Positions 28,513 to 36,674 of a stretch of 64,000 nt of DNA are shown piece by piece. Made by a program: the position numbers and the translations under genes. A model generated the notes under the pieces. It made no database searches and was not told the DNA's origin. It worked only from the letters and a program-made list of their open reading frames with translations. Source of the DNA: Clostridiales bacterium (GTDB lineage Bacteria > Bacillota > Dethiobacteria > Dethiobacterales > Dethiobacteraceae); contig JAGXRM010000027.1 of the NCBI GenBank assembly GCA_018335855.1, forward strand, positions 1 through 64,000, written 5' to 3'. The number at the start of each line of letters is the position of its first letter. Within the stretch, counting starts at the first letter, position 1.

Positions 28513-29997
28513 TTATTGTCCTCCCCTGAGTAAGAATTCCGCCGCTACCCGGGACAAGTCAAAAGGCAGGTTGGTGGGCAACAAACCGAATAACAGACAA
28601 CTAACAGCTAAAATTGCTATGGGGATAAGCATTTTGTAGCCTGCTTCGTTGACTTTAACATGATCGTGTTCATGACCCGGTTCACCACCGAAGAAGGCTG
28701 AGATAATGATGGGTAAATAATAGAGACCATTTAAAAGGCTGCTAAGCAGAAGAACCAGCACATAGAAAGGAACACCGGCATCCATGGCGCCAAGGGATAA
28801 TGTCCACTTACTTAAGAACCCGTTAAAAGGCGGGATACCAATCATTGCTAAAGCGGCTAAAGTAAACGCAAACATAGTGAATGGCATCTGTTTACCGATT
28901 CCACCTAATTCCTTAATACTGCGCTTTCCCGTTTTTAAAATAATAGCGCCGGCGCAAAGGAAGAGGGTGCTCTTCATAAATGCATGACTGAAAATATGAA
29001 AAATATTTCCTATCAGTGCCCGCTCTGTAAGAATAGACATTCCCAAAAGAATATAGCCCATCTGGCCGATACTGGAATAAGCTAGCCGTCGTTTCAAATC
29101 ATCCTGGGTAATAGCAACAGCGGATCCGAGTAAGATTGTAATTACGGCTACCACAGCAAGGATGACAGTCCAACCTTCGCGCTGCATAAACTCAAAGCCG
29201 AAAACATGAAATATTACCCGTAACAACCCGTATGCTCCGGTTTTTAACATAATCCCTGAGAGCAATGCACTGGCAGGTGACGGCGCAACCGGGTGGGCGT
29301 CAGGCAGCCACACATGAAGCGGAAACATCCCGGCCTTCATCCCAAAGCCAATCAGGAAGGAAATAAAGGCGAAGAATGCCAGTGTTGAGGGCTCTTTGAT
29401 CAGCGTGGCGCCGCTTAACGTGACAGTGCCGGCAAGCTCAAACGTAATAATTATCCCAAAGAACAATGCCAGGCCGCCGATAATTGTCATAATAAGATAC
29501 TTATAACCGGCCCTCAGCGCTTCCACCGTCTCTTCATGGACAACAAGAACATAAGAGATCAGTGACATTAATTCAAAGAAAACAAATAGGGTAAACAGGT
29601 CGCCGGCCATAAAAATACCCATACAACTGGCCAGAGTAATAATCAGGACGGGATAATAGCGGTTACAGCCGTGCTCTTTACACATATAGTCCAGTGAATA
29701 GATGGCAACCATCATCCAGATAAATGAGGACAACAGTGCCAGTGAAAAACTTAGAATATCTACCCGGAAAGAAATATCCAGGCTTGGTAATAGTTGAAAC
29801 ATTTTATACTCAATGATGTTACCGGCCATGATATAAGGATAAAGTGCGGCCACAGACAGAAATGTCACTAAGGAAGTACCTACAGCCAATGCATTGCGCA
29901 TCTTCTCGGAGTGTTGTTCCACGTAGTAAATCACAGCTGTCATCACCATTGGGAACATGACAATCCAAACAGGTAGAAAAGAAGACGTAAATCTCAT
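28513..29997 (-). CDS. mrpD: MrpD/NuoM-like antiporter subunit
   Basis: This protein of about 494 residues has about 14 membrane helices and the proton-conducting signature: Glu in FVFFELMSLISYVLV, Lys in GFGMKAGMFPLHVWLPDAH, and SPASALLSGIMLKTGAYGL. It is one of three antiporter-like subunits encoded in a row and would form a Na+/H+ channel unit. ATG 29997 is preferred because AAAGGGAGATGATT matches the anti-Shine-Dalgarno over an extended stretch just before it; ATG 30009 overlaps that site. The central part resembles the neighbouring subunit at 30062-31552, so they are paralogs. Confidence 0.9.
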   Translation of the reverse strand: MRFTSSFLPVWIVMFPMVMTAVIYYVEQHSEKMRNALAVGTSLVTFLSVAALYPYIMAGNIIEYKMFQLLPSLDISFRVDILSFSLALLSSFIWMMVAIYSLDYMCKEHGCNRYYPVLIITLASCMGIFMAGDLFTLFVFFELMSLISYVLVVHEETVEALRAGYKYLIMTIIGGLALFFGIIITFELAGTVTLSGATLIKEPSTLAFFAFISFLIGFGMKAGMFPLHVWLPDAHPVAPSPASALLSGIMLKTGAYGLLRVIFHVFGFEFMQREGWTVILAVVAVITILLGSAVAITQDDLKRRLAYSSIGQMGYILLGMSILTERALIGNIFHIFSHAFMKSTLFLCAGAIILKTGKRSIKELGGIGKQMPFTMFAFTLAALAMIGIPPFNGFLSKWTLSLGAMDAGVPFYVLVLLLSSLLNGLYYLPIIISAFFGGEPGHEHDHVKVNEAGYKMLIPIAILAVSCLLFGLLPTNLPFDLSRVAAEFLLRGGQ

Positions 29998-30061
29998 ACT
30001 ATCAATCATCTCCCTTTGTCAAAAAATACAAATTCCAGCTCTCCCGATGATGTCAGTATGC

Positions 30062-31552
30062 TTATAGTAAGCCCAGAAGTGACTGGGCGGCCTTGGATAC
30101 TACCCCCAAGATTAATGAGGGGAAAACACCAAAGAGGATAACTCCGGAACCGAGCAGGATCAGGGAAACAACCATCTGCCTGGGAAGCGGCCTAGGTTCG
30201 GCCACAGCTCCTTCCGGTTCGCCGAAAAAAGCATTCACAACAATTGGCAAATAGTAAATTCCGTTTAGCAAGCTACTAACCAGAATAACGGCAGCGAAAA
30301 ATGGTCGACCCACATCGAGTGATCCCAGCGCCAGATACCATTTTGAGATAAACCCGTTCGTAATTGGAATCCCAACCATGGCAAATGCCCCCAGGGAAAA
30401 AGCTATTGTTGGTACCGGAAGTGTAATTCCAATACCTTTCAAGTCACTGAGCTTCCGTGTGCCGGTAGCATAAATAATTGCACCGGCAGACAAAAACAGC
30501 ATGGACTTCATAATGGCGTGGTTAAAAATATGCAGGATACCGCCTTGCAAAGCGGACTCACTCATCAGCCCCACACCAAGGAATACATAGCCAATTTGTG
30601 CGATACTGGAGTATGCCAGCATTTTCTTGATATCATCCTGTACGATGGCAAACATAGAGCCAATAATGATGGCAAGTGTGGCCATCCAGAGAATCATATT
30701 CATAATCGGTGCCATACCCAGCAATTCTGGAGGATATACTTTATAGAGAAGTTTAATCATGGCAATGGCGTATACTTTGATAACCAGCCCCGACAGTACA
30801 GCGGAGGAAGGTGACGGTGCTGAGGAATGGGCGTCAGGTAGCCAGACGTGGAGCGGGAAAAGGGCCGCTTTGACACCAAGGCCAACCAGGAAGAGGGCTA
30901 ATGACACCAGGATATTTAAGGGATATAAATCCATCACCTGGGGAAGCGCCTGTGCCACATAGGTGAAATTAAGATGTCCCGTGACCATGTAAATCATGGC
31001 GATGGCAAGGAGCAGGCACCCAGAGCCTACAGCCGATAACACTAAATACTTAAAAGCCGCTTCAATGCACTCCCGGCTCTCTTTAATCGATATTATGCCG
31101 CAGGATGCAATAGCACAGATTTCCACGAAAACAAACATGTTAAATAAATCATTTGTCAACACCATGCCAATCATGGACGCCATCAACAGCAGATAAAGGG
31201 TATAATACCAACCCATAACCTGCTCTTTTAACTCGTGTAGCAAATCCTGGGTCCCGTAGTAAATAACGATTAACCCCACTATTGTGATGGTCATCGTAGC
31301 AAAAACAGCAAGGTAATCAATGGAAAACTCAATACCCCACGGCGGCGCCCAGCTACCCATTTGGTACATAAAGGGGCCTGTAGTCATGACCTGCCACATC
31401 ATGTACAGGGACGCAATCAGTGAGAATCCGATGGCACCCAAGGTAGCCGGCACACACCATTCTTTTCGCCAACGCATAAGAAGAGGCATTAGATAGGCAA
31501 AGAGCAGAAGAACGACGACGGCTAGAACAGGGAAATGATTGACGATACTCAC
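30062..31552 (-). CDS. mrpD: MrpD/NuoN-like antiporter subunit
   Basis: This 496-residue protein has about 14 membrane helices, with Glu in NMFVFVEICAIASCGI, Lys in GLGVKAALFPLHVWLPDAH and PSPSSAVLSGLVIK. It is the first of three consecutive antiporter-like subunits. The GTG start overlaps the mrpC stop (GTGA) and has GGAGGTGA upstream, so translation is coupled to mrpC. Together with the other subunits it would form the membrane arm of an Mrp- or Mbh-like complex. Confidence 0.9.
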   Translation of the reverse strand: MSIVNHFPVLAVVVLLLFAYLMPLLMRWRKEWCVPATLGAIGFSLIASLYMMWQVMTTGPFMYQMGSWAPPWGIEFSIDYLAVFATMTITIVGLIVIYYGTQDLLHELKEQVMGWYYTLYLLLMASMIGMVLTNDLFNMFVFVEICAIASCGIISIKESRECIEAAFKYLVLSAVGSGCLLLAIAMIYMVTGHLNFTYVAQALPQVMDLYPLNILVSLALFLVGLGVKAALFPLHVWLPDAHSSAPSPSSAVLSGLVIKVYAIAMIKLLYKVYPPELLGMAPIMNMILWMATLAIIIGSMFAIVQDDIKKMLAYSSIAQIGYVFLGVGLMSESALQGGILHIFNHAIMKSMLFLSAGAIIYATGTRKLSDLKGIGITLPVPTIAFSLGAFAMVGIPITNGFISKWYLALGSLDVGRPFFAAVILVSSLLNGIYYLPIVVNAFFGEPEGAVAEPRPLPRQMVVSLILLGSGVILFGVFPSLILGVVSKAAQSLLGLL

Positions 31553-31935
31553 TGGATGTCACCTCCCCGGATGCGCATAATCTCTTCTGCGTCAATGGTG
31601 CCATAGTGTTTATAGAGTTTGACAATTAAGCTAAGCGCATAGGCGGTCACGCTGACGGCCACAACAATCCCGGTGAGAATCAGCGCCGATGGCAACGGAT
31701 TTACATAGGCAGTATAGGGAACGCCGGGCTCCAGGATTGGGGCCCGCCCACCATTGACGTATCCAATGGCAACAAAAAAGAGGAAAATTGATGTGTCCAT
31801 AATATTCATGCCGATGACTTTTTTAATCAGGTTATTATGGGAAAGCATAGTATGAAAGCCAATGATGAAAAGGATAATAGCAAAAAAATAATAGCTGTTC
31901 TGGTGTAGCCGCAGCAGAATATCAATCATGGTCAT
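31549..31935 (-). CDS. mrpC: MrpC/NuoK-like subunit
   Basis: This 128-residue protein has three membrane helices and the NuoK/MrpC pattern, with FFAIILFIIGFHTML, the short loop NNLIKKVIGMNIMDTSIFLFFV and, after the loop with PYTAYVNPLPSALILTGIVV, the third helix. NuoK-type subunits carry buried acidic residues that take part in ion coupling. ATG 31935 has GGGGAGG 9 nt upstream. It overlaps mrpB by 14 nt and the downstream antiporter gene by 4 nt, consistent with one operon. Confidence 0.9.
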   Translation of the reverse strand: MTMIDILLRLHQNSYYFFAIILFIIGFHTMLSHNNLIKKVIGMNIMDTSIFLFFVAIGYVNGGRAPILEPGVPYTAYVNPLPSALILTGIVVAVSVTAYALSLIVKLYKHYGTIDAEEIMRIRGGDIQ

Positions 31936-32365
31936 GGCTATGATCCTCCCCTTCGATTAGGCTGTAGAACAGCGTAATCATGGTGCTGGCCACTTTAACG
32001 CCCACACCAAACGTGATAATCATGATGGCGCCGCTGCTAAACAGATTCCCCGGGGTACCGATGGGAATGCCTGCGACCTTGTTGCCTAAAAAGTTTGTCC
32101 CCAGCAGAATTGCAAAAATCCCCATCCCGGCAAAAAGCAATGCTCCGCCACTTTCCAACGCAGATGAAACATCGTGTGAAAGTTTTTTGGAACCGGCCGA
32201 GAGATTAAAGGCCAGGGCATATAGTATCATACTGGCACCGATAATAGCACCGCCGGAAAAACCGCCGCCGGGCGAAAGATGGCCATGCAGAACTACATAA
32301 AGCCCGTATAACTGCACAAACGGCAGAATAATTCGGGTTACATAACGTACAATAATATCTTCCAC
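31922..32365 (-). CDS. mrpB: MrpB (MnhB-domain) subunit
   Basis: This 147-residue protein of about four membrane helices has the MnhB signature FVQLYGLYVVLHGHLSPGGGFSGG and GASMILYALAF. In MrpB and MbhF proteins the HGHxSPGGGFxGG loop is nearly invariant. The start is GTG at 32365 with GGGGGG about 8 nt upstream. A His/Asp-rich C-terminus (EDHSHDHD) extends into the mrpC start and could bind metal, though it may simply be an overlap artefact. Confidence 0.92.
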   Translation of the reverse strand: MEDIIVRYVTRIILPFVQLYGLYVVLHGHLSPGGGFSGGAIIGASMILYALAFNLSAGSKKLSHDVSSALESGGALLFAGMGIFAILLGTNFLGNKVAGIPIGTPGNLFSSGAIMIITFGVGVKVASTMITLFYSLIEGEDHSHDHD

Positions 32366-32388
32366 AGATAAGTCCCCCCACTCCGACG

Positions 32389-32661
32389 TTAATGCGCTTT
32401 CAGATTGGAAATAGCGGCGGCGATAGCCACAAACAGGACTGTAGCTTCACCAAGCGTATCAAAGGCGCGATAATCTGTAATAATGCTGGCAATCACGTTA
32501 AGCGCACCGGTTTCTTGCAGGCTGTCTTCTAAATACCTTTGGGGCACTTCATTGTTAGTTATATTCATCGGATCACCAATGGGAGGCATCTCCAGCACCG
32601 TGGCCACCAACGCTACGGCGATTACGGCCAGGAAGATGAAAACTAAAAGTTTGCGCATCAT
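32389..32661 (-). CDS. MbhE-like subunit (C-terminal module of MrpA)
   Basis: This 90-residue protein has an N-terminal hydrophobic helix, a hydrophilic middle with RYLEDSLQETGALNVIASII, and a C-terminal helix containing DYRAFDTLGEATVLFVAIAA. That ETGxxN...DYRxFDTLGE pattern marks the MbhE family, which forms the very C-terminal part of MrpA in canonical Mrp complexes. Here it is a separate gene. ATG 32661 or the adjacent ATG 32658 is the start; a GGAGG is nearby. It overlaps the preceding gene's stop. Confidence 0.88.
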   Translation of the reverse strand: MMRKLLVFIFLAVIAVALVATVLEMPPIGDPMNITNNEVPQRYLEDSLQETGALNVIASIITDYRAFDTLGEATVLFVAIAAAISNLKAH

Positions 32662-32897
32662 TCTTCCCTCCTTGTCTTAGTGATAGCGGCCACCAAAAGC
32701 AGTGTAGTTACGCCGGCGCCGATGGCAGCTTCTGTGATAGCAATGTCAGGTGCGGCCAAAAGCTGCCAAAGTATGGCCATAATCAGGCTGTACGCGGCAA
32801 AAATAATTACCGCAGATAACAGATCCCGGGTCTTTGCCACGGCAATGGCACAGACAACAAGGAAGAGCAGCAGCAAGTACTTGAGTACTTCAGTCAC
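32658..32897 (-). CDS. MbhD-like subunit (DUF4040)
   Basis: This 79-residue protein has three hydrophobic helices and the DUF4040 signature LLSAVIIFAAYSLIMAILW followed by APDIAITEAAIGAGVTTLLL. In canonical Mrp systems this domain lies within MrpA; as a separate protein it is called MbhD in archaeal Mbh hydrogenase. The start is GTG at 32897 with AAGGGG upstream; the longer frame to 32978 only overlaps mrpG. It overlaps mrpG by 8 nt. Confidence 0.9.
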   Translation of the reverse strand: MTEVLKYLLLLFLVVCAIAVAKTRDLLSAVIIFAAYSLIMAILWQLLAAPDIAITEAAIGAGVTTLLLVAAITKTRREE

Positions 32898-33222
32898 GGC
32901 ACTGCACCCCTTCCGTCTTGTCCAACTCATAGGAGCCTTCACAAACTTTAATCTTATTCCGGTATGCAGCACGGGCAATCACGTGGGCAGAGGTGGGGTT
33001 CGTTAACCAGATAAAGAGAATCATAAACATCAGCTTTACACTGGCATTGGAAAAGCCCGAATATAGGACAAGGGCAAACAGAATCAGCCCGGCACCTAAC
33101 GTATCGCATTTTGTGGTGGCATGCATCCGGGAATAAACATCGGGAAGCCTGAGCAGGCCGACAACTCCGACGATAAAAAAGAAGATTCCCGCAACCAGGA
33201 TCGGTATAATTATAAAGCTCAT
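32890..33222 (-). CDS. mrpG: MrpG subunit
   Basis: This 110-residue protein has about three membrane helices and the MnhG/MrpG signature FFFIVGVVGLLRLPDVYSRMHATTK plus DTLGAGLILFALVLY and the C-terminal NPTSAHVIARAAY. ATG 33222 is selected by AAGGAGG 8 nt upstream. MrpG stabilises the small-subunit side of the complex. It directly follows mrpF with a 13-nt gap. Confidence 0.92.
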   Translation of the reverse strand: MSFIIIPILVAGIFFFIVGVVGLLRLPDVYSRMHATTKCDTLGAGLILFALVLYSGFSNASVKLMFMILFIWLTNPTSAHVIARAAYRNKIKVCEGSYELDKTEGVQCRD

Positions 33223-33235
33223 CGCTTGTGCCTCC

Positions 33236-33505
33236 TTACTCCAATGCGCCCTTTTCCATATATTTAGCAATACCGATAGTCGTTATAAAGCTGATTAACG
33301 CGTACACTAAGGCCACATCCAAAAAGAACTCCTGGTGAAATACAAGTGATACTAATGCAATTATAACGACCGTCTTGGTGCCAACGATATTAATAGATAC
33401 AACCCTGTCAGCCTCGGTCGGCCCCACCACAGCGCGATACAGGCATAAAAATGCTGCCGCTGTGAGAATTACCGCTGTTACAATAAAACTCTGTTCAAGA
33501 AACAT
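33236..33505 (-). CDS. mrpF: MrpF subunit
   Basis: This 89-residue protein has three helices. The family motif LYRAVVGPTEADRVVSINIVGTK is present; in MrpF the xGPxxxDRxxxxxxxG loop with its Asp is functionally important for sodium transport or bile-salt efflux. A following segment reads FFLDVALVYALISF. ATG 33505 is selected by its upstream GAGGAG; the frame runs further to 33529 only by overlap. It overlaps mrpE by 11 nt. Confidence 0.92.
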   Translation of the reverse strand: MFLEQSFIVTAVILTAAAFLCLYRAVVGPTEADRVVSINIVGTKTVVIIALVSLVFHQEFFLDVALVYALISFITTIGIAKYMEKGALE

Positions 33506-34007
33506 CTTTTTCCATCTCCTCGATCTCAATCAGCCTGTCCATCATGTACCAGGCAGAAACATCTTCTGCATTGGCACGGGTTATGGCATGAACGATATAA
33601 ACATCGTCTTCCACCTCAACTGTCAATGTTCCCGGCGTTAATGTGATTGAGTTAGCCAAAATTACCCGGTTAACGGGTTTTTTTACGTTTGTCCTAAACT
33701 TTACAAAACCAGGAGAGATGTCTAGCTTCGGATTCAGAACAATGGCCGCCACGCCCCAGTTAGCTTTAAAAATCTCCACCACCAGGATATAAAAATAGCT
33801 AATCCATTTTTTTATTGTTGTTTTTAAAAAAAGTGGTCGTTCCGCCGGGTCTAACAGAATATCCTGGTTGAAGTGTGCGACTCCGAATGAACAGAGAATA
33901 CCCACCAGCAAGTGCTGCCAGTGAAAACGCCCGGTAATCAGTATCCAAAATAGTAAAAGAGTCAGAAATGTGCCCCAAAACGTATAGCTATACTTCTTCA
34001 CGTTCAT
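33495..34007 (-). CDS. mrpE: MrpE subunit
   Basis: This 170-residue protein has two N-terminal hydrophobic segments and the conserved MrpE C-terminal domain: [17 protein letters not shown], the strand [12 protein letters not shown], and [21 protein letters not shown]. MrpE is needed for assembly and stability of the antiporter. ATG 34007 lies inside the moaC 3' end (20-nt overlap), so it is translationally coupled to moaC. Confidence 0.92.
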   Translation of the reverse strand: MNVKKYSYTFWGTFLTLLLFWILITGRFHWQHLLVGILCSFGVAHFNQDILLDPAERPLFLKTTIKKWISYFYILVVEIFKANWGVAAIVLNPKLDISPGFVKFRTNVKKPVNRVILANSITLTPGTLTVEVEDDVYIVHAITRANAEDVSAWYMMDRLIEIEEMEKDVS

Positions 34008-34497
34008 CCCCGCTCTCTCCTTCCAGCCTACGGAAATATCCTGATTTGCCGCCCTGCTTTTCTATGAGTCGAATATTTCCGATAACCATATTTTTATCTA
34101 TGGCCTTACACATGTCGTAAACCGTTAAACCAGCCACGGAAACAGCAGTTAGAGCTTCCATTTCCACACCGGTCTTCCCCGTCGTGCTAACTTTGGCCTC
34201 AATTTCCAGGCGGTGATCTTCCCAATGATAAGCAAACGTAATATTGATTCCTGTCAGGAATAGCGGGTGACACATGGGCACAAGCTGCCATGTCTGTTTC
34301 GCTGCCAAAATTCCCGCGACCTGGGCAACAGCAAGGACATCCCCTTTGGCAACACCGCCGTCAGCAATTCTTTGCAGTGTAGAGGAAAGCATGGTAACAT
34401 CTCCCCGTGCCACAGCGATACGGATTGTATCCTGCTTGCCGGAAACGTCAACCATTCTGGCCCGTCCGTCATCATTGATATGTGTTAACTTATCCAT
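33988..34497 (-). CDS. moaC: Cyclic pyranopterin monophosphate synthase MoaC
   Basis: This 169-residue enzyme converts the MoaA product 3',8-cH2GTP to cyclic pyranopterin monophosphate in molybdenum cofactor synthesis. Signatures: [34 protein letters not shown] (with the catalytic His), [23 protein letters not shown] and the catalytic lysine in [12 protein letters not shown]. The protein is of full length. The context is unusual: it heads the mrp operon, no other molybdenum cofactor gene is in the window, and its 3' end overlaps mrpE by 20 nt. Confidence 0.96.
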   Translation of the reverse strand: MDKLTHINDDGRARMVDVSGKQDTIRIAVARGDVTMLSSTLQRIADGGVAKGDVLAVAQVAGILAAKQTWQLVPMCHPLFLTGINITFAYHWEDHRLEIEAKVSTTGKTGVEMEALTAVSVAGLTVYDMCKAIDKNMVIGNIRLIEKQGGKSGYFRRLEGESGDEREEV

Positions 34498-34536
34498 GTT
34501 TCCTCCGTCATCGCTTCACGTCTGCACGCAACCTTA

Positions 34537-34565
34537 AGTGTACACCCGGCACAATATGTTGTCAA
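34537..34565 (-). promoter_or_regulatory. Sigma-A promoter of the moaC-mrp operon
   Basis: On the minus strand, TTGACA (34560-34565) and TACACT (34537-34542) are exactly 17 nt apart, about 40-60 nt before moaC and downstream of the rnfB terminator. This makes moaC-mrp a unit separate from rnf. Confidence 0.8.
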
Positions 34566-34627
34566 CGGAAAAACCTTCAAGTAAATACCCTCACTGGAAA
34601 GTACAGCACATCATTTACTGCAAATAC

Positions 34628-34662
34628 TAGAAGTGGTGCGAAAGGAATCCTTCCGCACCACT
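34628..34662 (-). terminator. Hairpin after rnfB, likely terminator
   Basis: AGTGGTGCG (34632-34640) pairs with CGCACCACT (34654-34662), with further pairing inside the loop. The minus-strand T run after it is weak (TCTAGTATTTG), so termination efficiency is uncertain. Confidence 0.6.
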
Positions 34663-34668
34663 GTTTAT

Positions 34669-35451
34669 CTAAGCAATAGTGTTGCGCGGGCAGACTTCCA
34701 CACAAGTGCCACAGTTCGTACAGATATAACTGTCGATAATCGCCAGGTTGTCTTCCATCCTGATAGCATCGGCCGGACAGTTCTTCACACAAAGCCCGCA
34801 GGAGATACAACCCCGCTCACAAACTTCCCGGACTTGTTTTCCTTTGTCCTGGGACTTGCACTGGACATAGTGGTAAGTCTTACTGTTAATCAGGTCAATA
34901 ACCTGACGCGGACAGGCATTCTTGCACTTCCCGCAGCTGATACAGGCGTCTTTGTCAATGATGGGTAACCCTTTTTCACTCATGGTAATCGCGTCAACCG
35001 GGCATACCCTGACACAAGTTCCCTGACCCACACAGCCGAAACGACAGGCGCTGGGGCCGCCGCCAAACATCAAAGCAGCCTTACACTCGGGCACACCGTG
35101 ATACGTAAACTTTTCCTTGGCTACGGCACAGTCACCCAGACAGACCAATTGTGCCACATGTCTGGCTTCCGCTTCTGGTGCCGCCATCCCCATTAATTCC
35201 GCAATCTTACCAGACACCGCACTGCCACCCGGCGTACAGCCGGTCACGGGAGCATTTCCTGCTACTACTTCCTCTGCGAACTGCGCGCAGCCCGCATATC
35301 CACAGGCACCACAGTTGGCACCGGCAAGGTATTCCTGAACCATCTGGACCTTCGGGTCTATTTCAACGGCAAATTTCTGCGCGGCGAAAGCCAGCACACC
35401 GCCAAAAAGCAACCCTAAAGCGCCCAGACTGATGATTGCTACTCCGATCAT
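34669..35451 (-). CDS. rnfB: Rnf complex iron-sulfur subunit RnfB
   Basis: This 260-residue protein has an N-terminal membrane helix (about 3-25), then the CGACGYAGC...C four-cysteine motif of the Fe-S domain, and four ferredoxin-like CxxCxxCxxxCP clusters (near residues 140, 170, 215 and 245). RnfB accepts electrons from reduced ferredoxin and passes them into the membrane part of Rnf. It is the last gene of rnfCDGEAB, the common Clostridia order. Its length and cluster number are typical for acetogen/Clostridia RnfB. Confidence 0.95.
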   Translation of the reverse strand: MIGVAIISLGALGLLFGGVLAFAAQKFAVEIDPKVQMVQEYLAGANCGACGYAGCAQFAEEVVAGNAPVTGCTPGGSAVSGKIAELMGMAAPEAEARHVAQLVCLGDCAVAKEKFTYHGVPECKAALMFGGGPSACRFGCVGQGTCVRVCPVDAITMSEKGLPIIDKDACISCGKCKNACPRQVIDLINSKTYHYVQCKSQDKGKQVREVCERGCISCGLCVKNCPADAIRMEDNLAIIDSYICTNCGTCVEVCPRNTIA

Positions 35452-35470
35452 ATTATATATTCCTCCTTGG

Positions 35471-36046
35471 TTACATCATGCCCTGGAATCCCGTAAAGGC
35501 AATGGAAAGGATTCCGGCGATAATCAAAGCGAGGGAAACACCCCGAAAGTGCTCAGGGATAAAGACCAGTTCCAATTGTTCCCGAATCCCGGCCATAATT
35601 ACCAGTGCCAGCGTAAAACCAATAGCCGCTGCAACACCAAAAACGATGGCTTCAAACAAGGTGTAACCAATTTGAATATTCAGGATCGCCACACCAAGCA
35701 CGGCACAGTTGGTAGTAATCAGGGGCAAAAAGATCCCCAAAGCCTGGTATAGTGTGGGGCTGACCTTACGAATGACCAGTTCCACAAACTGAACCAGGGA
35801 AGCGATAACCAGGATGAAAACGATGGTGCGCAGATACTCCAGGCTGTTGGGGACAAGAACATAATACTCAAGCAACCAGGTCACCAGCGAGGCCATCCCC
35901 ATTACGAACGTAACGGCCATACCCATGCCGACCGATGTCTCGACCTTCTTAGAAACGCCAAGAAACGGACAGATACCAAGGAATCTGGAAAGCACAAAGT
36001 TGTTAATGAAAACGGCACCGAAAAAGATTGTAATAATATTCGCCAC
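35471..36046 (-). CDS. rnfA: Rnf complex membrane subunit RnfA
   Basis: This 191-residue protein has six membrane helices. It carries the family motifs FINNFVLSRFLGICPFLGVSK and LITTNCAVLGVAI, each with a conserved Cys. In Rnf, the RnfA/RnfE pair holds a membrane-embedded 2Fe-2S centre between inversely oriented halves. The start is GTG at 36046 with GGAGGGG upstream, 14 nt after rnfE. Confidence 0.96.
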   Translation of the reverse strand: MANIITIFFGAVFINNFVLSRFLGICPFLGVSKKVETSVGMGMAVTFVMGMASLVTWLLEYYVLVPNSLEYLRTIVFILVIASLVQFVELVIRKVSPTLYQALGIFLPLITTNCAVLGVAILNIQIGYTLFEAIVFGVAAAIGFTLALVIMAGIREQLELVFIPEHFRGVSLALIIAGILSIAFTGFQGMM

Positions 36047-36060
36047 AGTCTACCCCTCCT

Positions 36061-36660
36061 TTACTCCAGCTTGTATTTCTTAGCTAACATATTCATTAAC
36101 GCCATCATCAGTCCCAGGGCAATAAACGCACCGGGGGGAAAGCCGAAAACTTTAAACGGTTGGTAACCGGAGCCCAGAATATTGACTGAAAAAATTGTAC
36201 CGTTACCTAACAGCTCCCGTACTGTTCCCAGCAATGTTAACGCCACTGTAAAGCCGAGCCCCATACCCAAGCCGTCGGCGATGGAGTTGGTTACAGAATT
36301 CTTAGAAGCAAATGCTTCTGCCCGGCCCAGGATAATGCAGTTAACCACGATTAACGGCACAAAGATTCCCAACTGGGAATGGAGGCCAGGTTGATAAGCC
36401 TTGAGGAGCATATCCACCATGGTAACAAAGGTGGCAATGATGATAATGAAGGCGGGGATGCGAATTTTATCAGGAATCGCCTTCCGTAACACGGCAATTA
36501 CCAGGTTGGAAGAAACCAGCACCGCTGTGGTGGAAAGACCCATACCCAGACCGTTGGCAGCCAATCCGGTAACAGCAAGCGTGGGGCACATGCCCAATAC
36601 CAGCCGGAAGACCGGGTTCTCTTTTACAAACCCCTTGGAAAAATTACTCATAACATTCAT
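36061..36660 (-). CDS. rnfE: Rnf complex membrane subunit RnfE
   Basis: This 199-residue protein has six membrane helices and is a homolog of RnfA with opposite topology. Motifs ENPVFRLVLGMCPTLAVT and PLIVVNCIILGRAEAFAS carry the conserved cysteines. The C-terminus LNMLAKKYKLE is cytoplasmic-type basic. It follows rnfG after 14 nt. Confidence 0.95.
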   Translation of the reverse strand: MNVMSNFSKGFVKENPVFRLVLGMCPTLAVTGLAANGLGMGLSTTAVLVSSNLVIAVLRKAIPDKIRIPAFIIIIATFVTMVDMLLKAYQPGLHSQLGIFVPLIVVNCIILGRAEAFASKNSVTNSIADGLGMGLGFTVALTLLGTVRELLGNGTIFSVNILGSGYQPFKVFGFPPGAFIALGLMMALMNMLAKKYKLE

Positions 36661-36674
36661 TTTTTCACCTCCGG

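Noticed and set aside
26237-34007. Energy-converting hydrogenase (Mbh/Ech) cluster
   Set aside because: Separate MbhD- and MbhE-like subunits suggested it, but no NiFe large or small subunit, NuoH-like protein or ferredoxin-like subunit is encoded in the window.
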